From Campylobacteraceae bacterium (GTDB lineage Bacteria; Campylobacterota; Campylobacteria; Campylobacterales; Sulfurospirillaceae): DNA of 6,287 bases. Positions 6,129-6,287 of this stretch are shown piece after piece. The translations under genes were made by a program, and so were the position numbers. The stretch spans positions 1 through 6,287 of the forward strand of contig JALUMZ010000294.1 of NCBI GenBank assembly GCA_027055635.1, in the 5' to 3' direction. The first letter of the stretch is position 1; every line of letters begins with the position of its first letter. The notes under the pieces are model-generated. The model was given only the letters and a program-made list of their open reading frames with translations, made no database searches and had not been told where the DNA came from.

Positions 6129-6287
6129 ATCTCATCCCATCTTTAGTTTTTTTGAAATACCCTCTTAAAAAAGAGTTATCTATGTGATCGCTTTTGAATA
6201 AAACGACTCCTTTGTGTTTTAAAATCCAAACAGTTATCGTAAAATCACCATATCTGCTACCACCTTCTGCCCTTATGAGAGTGGGAT
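6112..6287 (-). CDS. C-terminal end of an unidentified protein upstream of gspC, cut by the window edge
   Basis: Of the three minus-strand frames entering from the right edge, only this one stays open. It gives 57 residues (beginning PTLIRAEGGS, ending DGMRYEFSY) before a TAG at 6114-6112. The visible part has alternating beta-like segments (DFTITVWIL, KGVVLF) and a basic loop (RGYFKKTKDG), with no membrane segment. It overlaps gspC by 17 nt, in the same direction, so it most likely belongs to the same operon and may be another secretion component. I do not recognise it. A GspN-like protein or the C-terminal domain of a minor pseudopilin would fit the position, but this is a guess from context only. 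The frame is reliable because the other two hit stops within about 30 nt of the edge. Confidence 0.65.
   Translation of the reverse strand, partial: PTLIRAEGGSRYGDFTITVWILKHKGVVLFKSDHIDNSFLRGYFKKTKDGMRYEFSY

Noticed and set aside
1..6287. CRISPR arrays, tRNA/rRNA genes, insertion sequences or attachment sites
   Set aside because: I saw no regularly spaced repeats, RNA-gene signatures, transposase-like frames or terminal inverted repeats. Apart from the 84-nt gap, the window is filled by coding sequence.

Overview
The window is AT-rich, almost entirely coding, and every gene I can support lies on the minus strand, so it is best read from the right edge to the left. The low G+C, the compact overlapping genes, the AGA/AGG/AAA-rich codon use and a TTTTAGATATAAT-type -10 region without a good -35 all suggest a Campylobacterota (epsilonproteobacterial) genome, perhaps a Sulfurimonas-like or other free-living member. 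The genus is inference.

Positions 6287 to 811 hold a tightly packed run of type II secretion system (T2SS) genes. First comes the 3' end of an unidentified gene (6287-6112). It is followed by gspC (6128-5328; inner-membrane clamp with HR and PDZ domains), gspD (5341-3551; outer-membrane secretin), gspE (3554-2031; zinc-binding secretion ATPase) and gspF (2031-811; inner-membrane platform protein). Neighbouring genes overlap by 17, 14, 4 and 1 nt, so this is almost certainly one translationally coupled operon. GspE powers the platform containing GspF, and GspC links that platform to the GspD channel. The pseudopilins (G-K) and GspL/GspM are not recognisable in this window. The usual C-D-E-F-G order stops after F.

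Positions 810 to 727 (84 nt) are the only intergenic gap. It holds a convincing sigma70-type -10 box just past the gspF stop codon. The inferred leader of about 60 nt can form two interleaved helices (a possible H-type pseudoknot), and the second helix covers the Shine-Dalgarno sequence of the next gene. No intrinsic terminator is visible.

Positions 726 to 1 begin a second operon: a small acyl carrier protein (726-457) and the N-terminal third or more of a beta-ketoacyl synthase (464 to the left edge) containing its active-site cysteine. Both resemble the ACP and ketosynthase of aryl-polyene/FabB-F-type lipid clusters, so the window probably crosses from a secretion operon into a specialised fatty-acid or polyene biosynthesis operon. 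The most interesting signal is the structured leader in front of the ACP gene.
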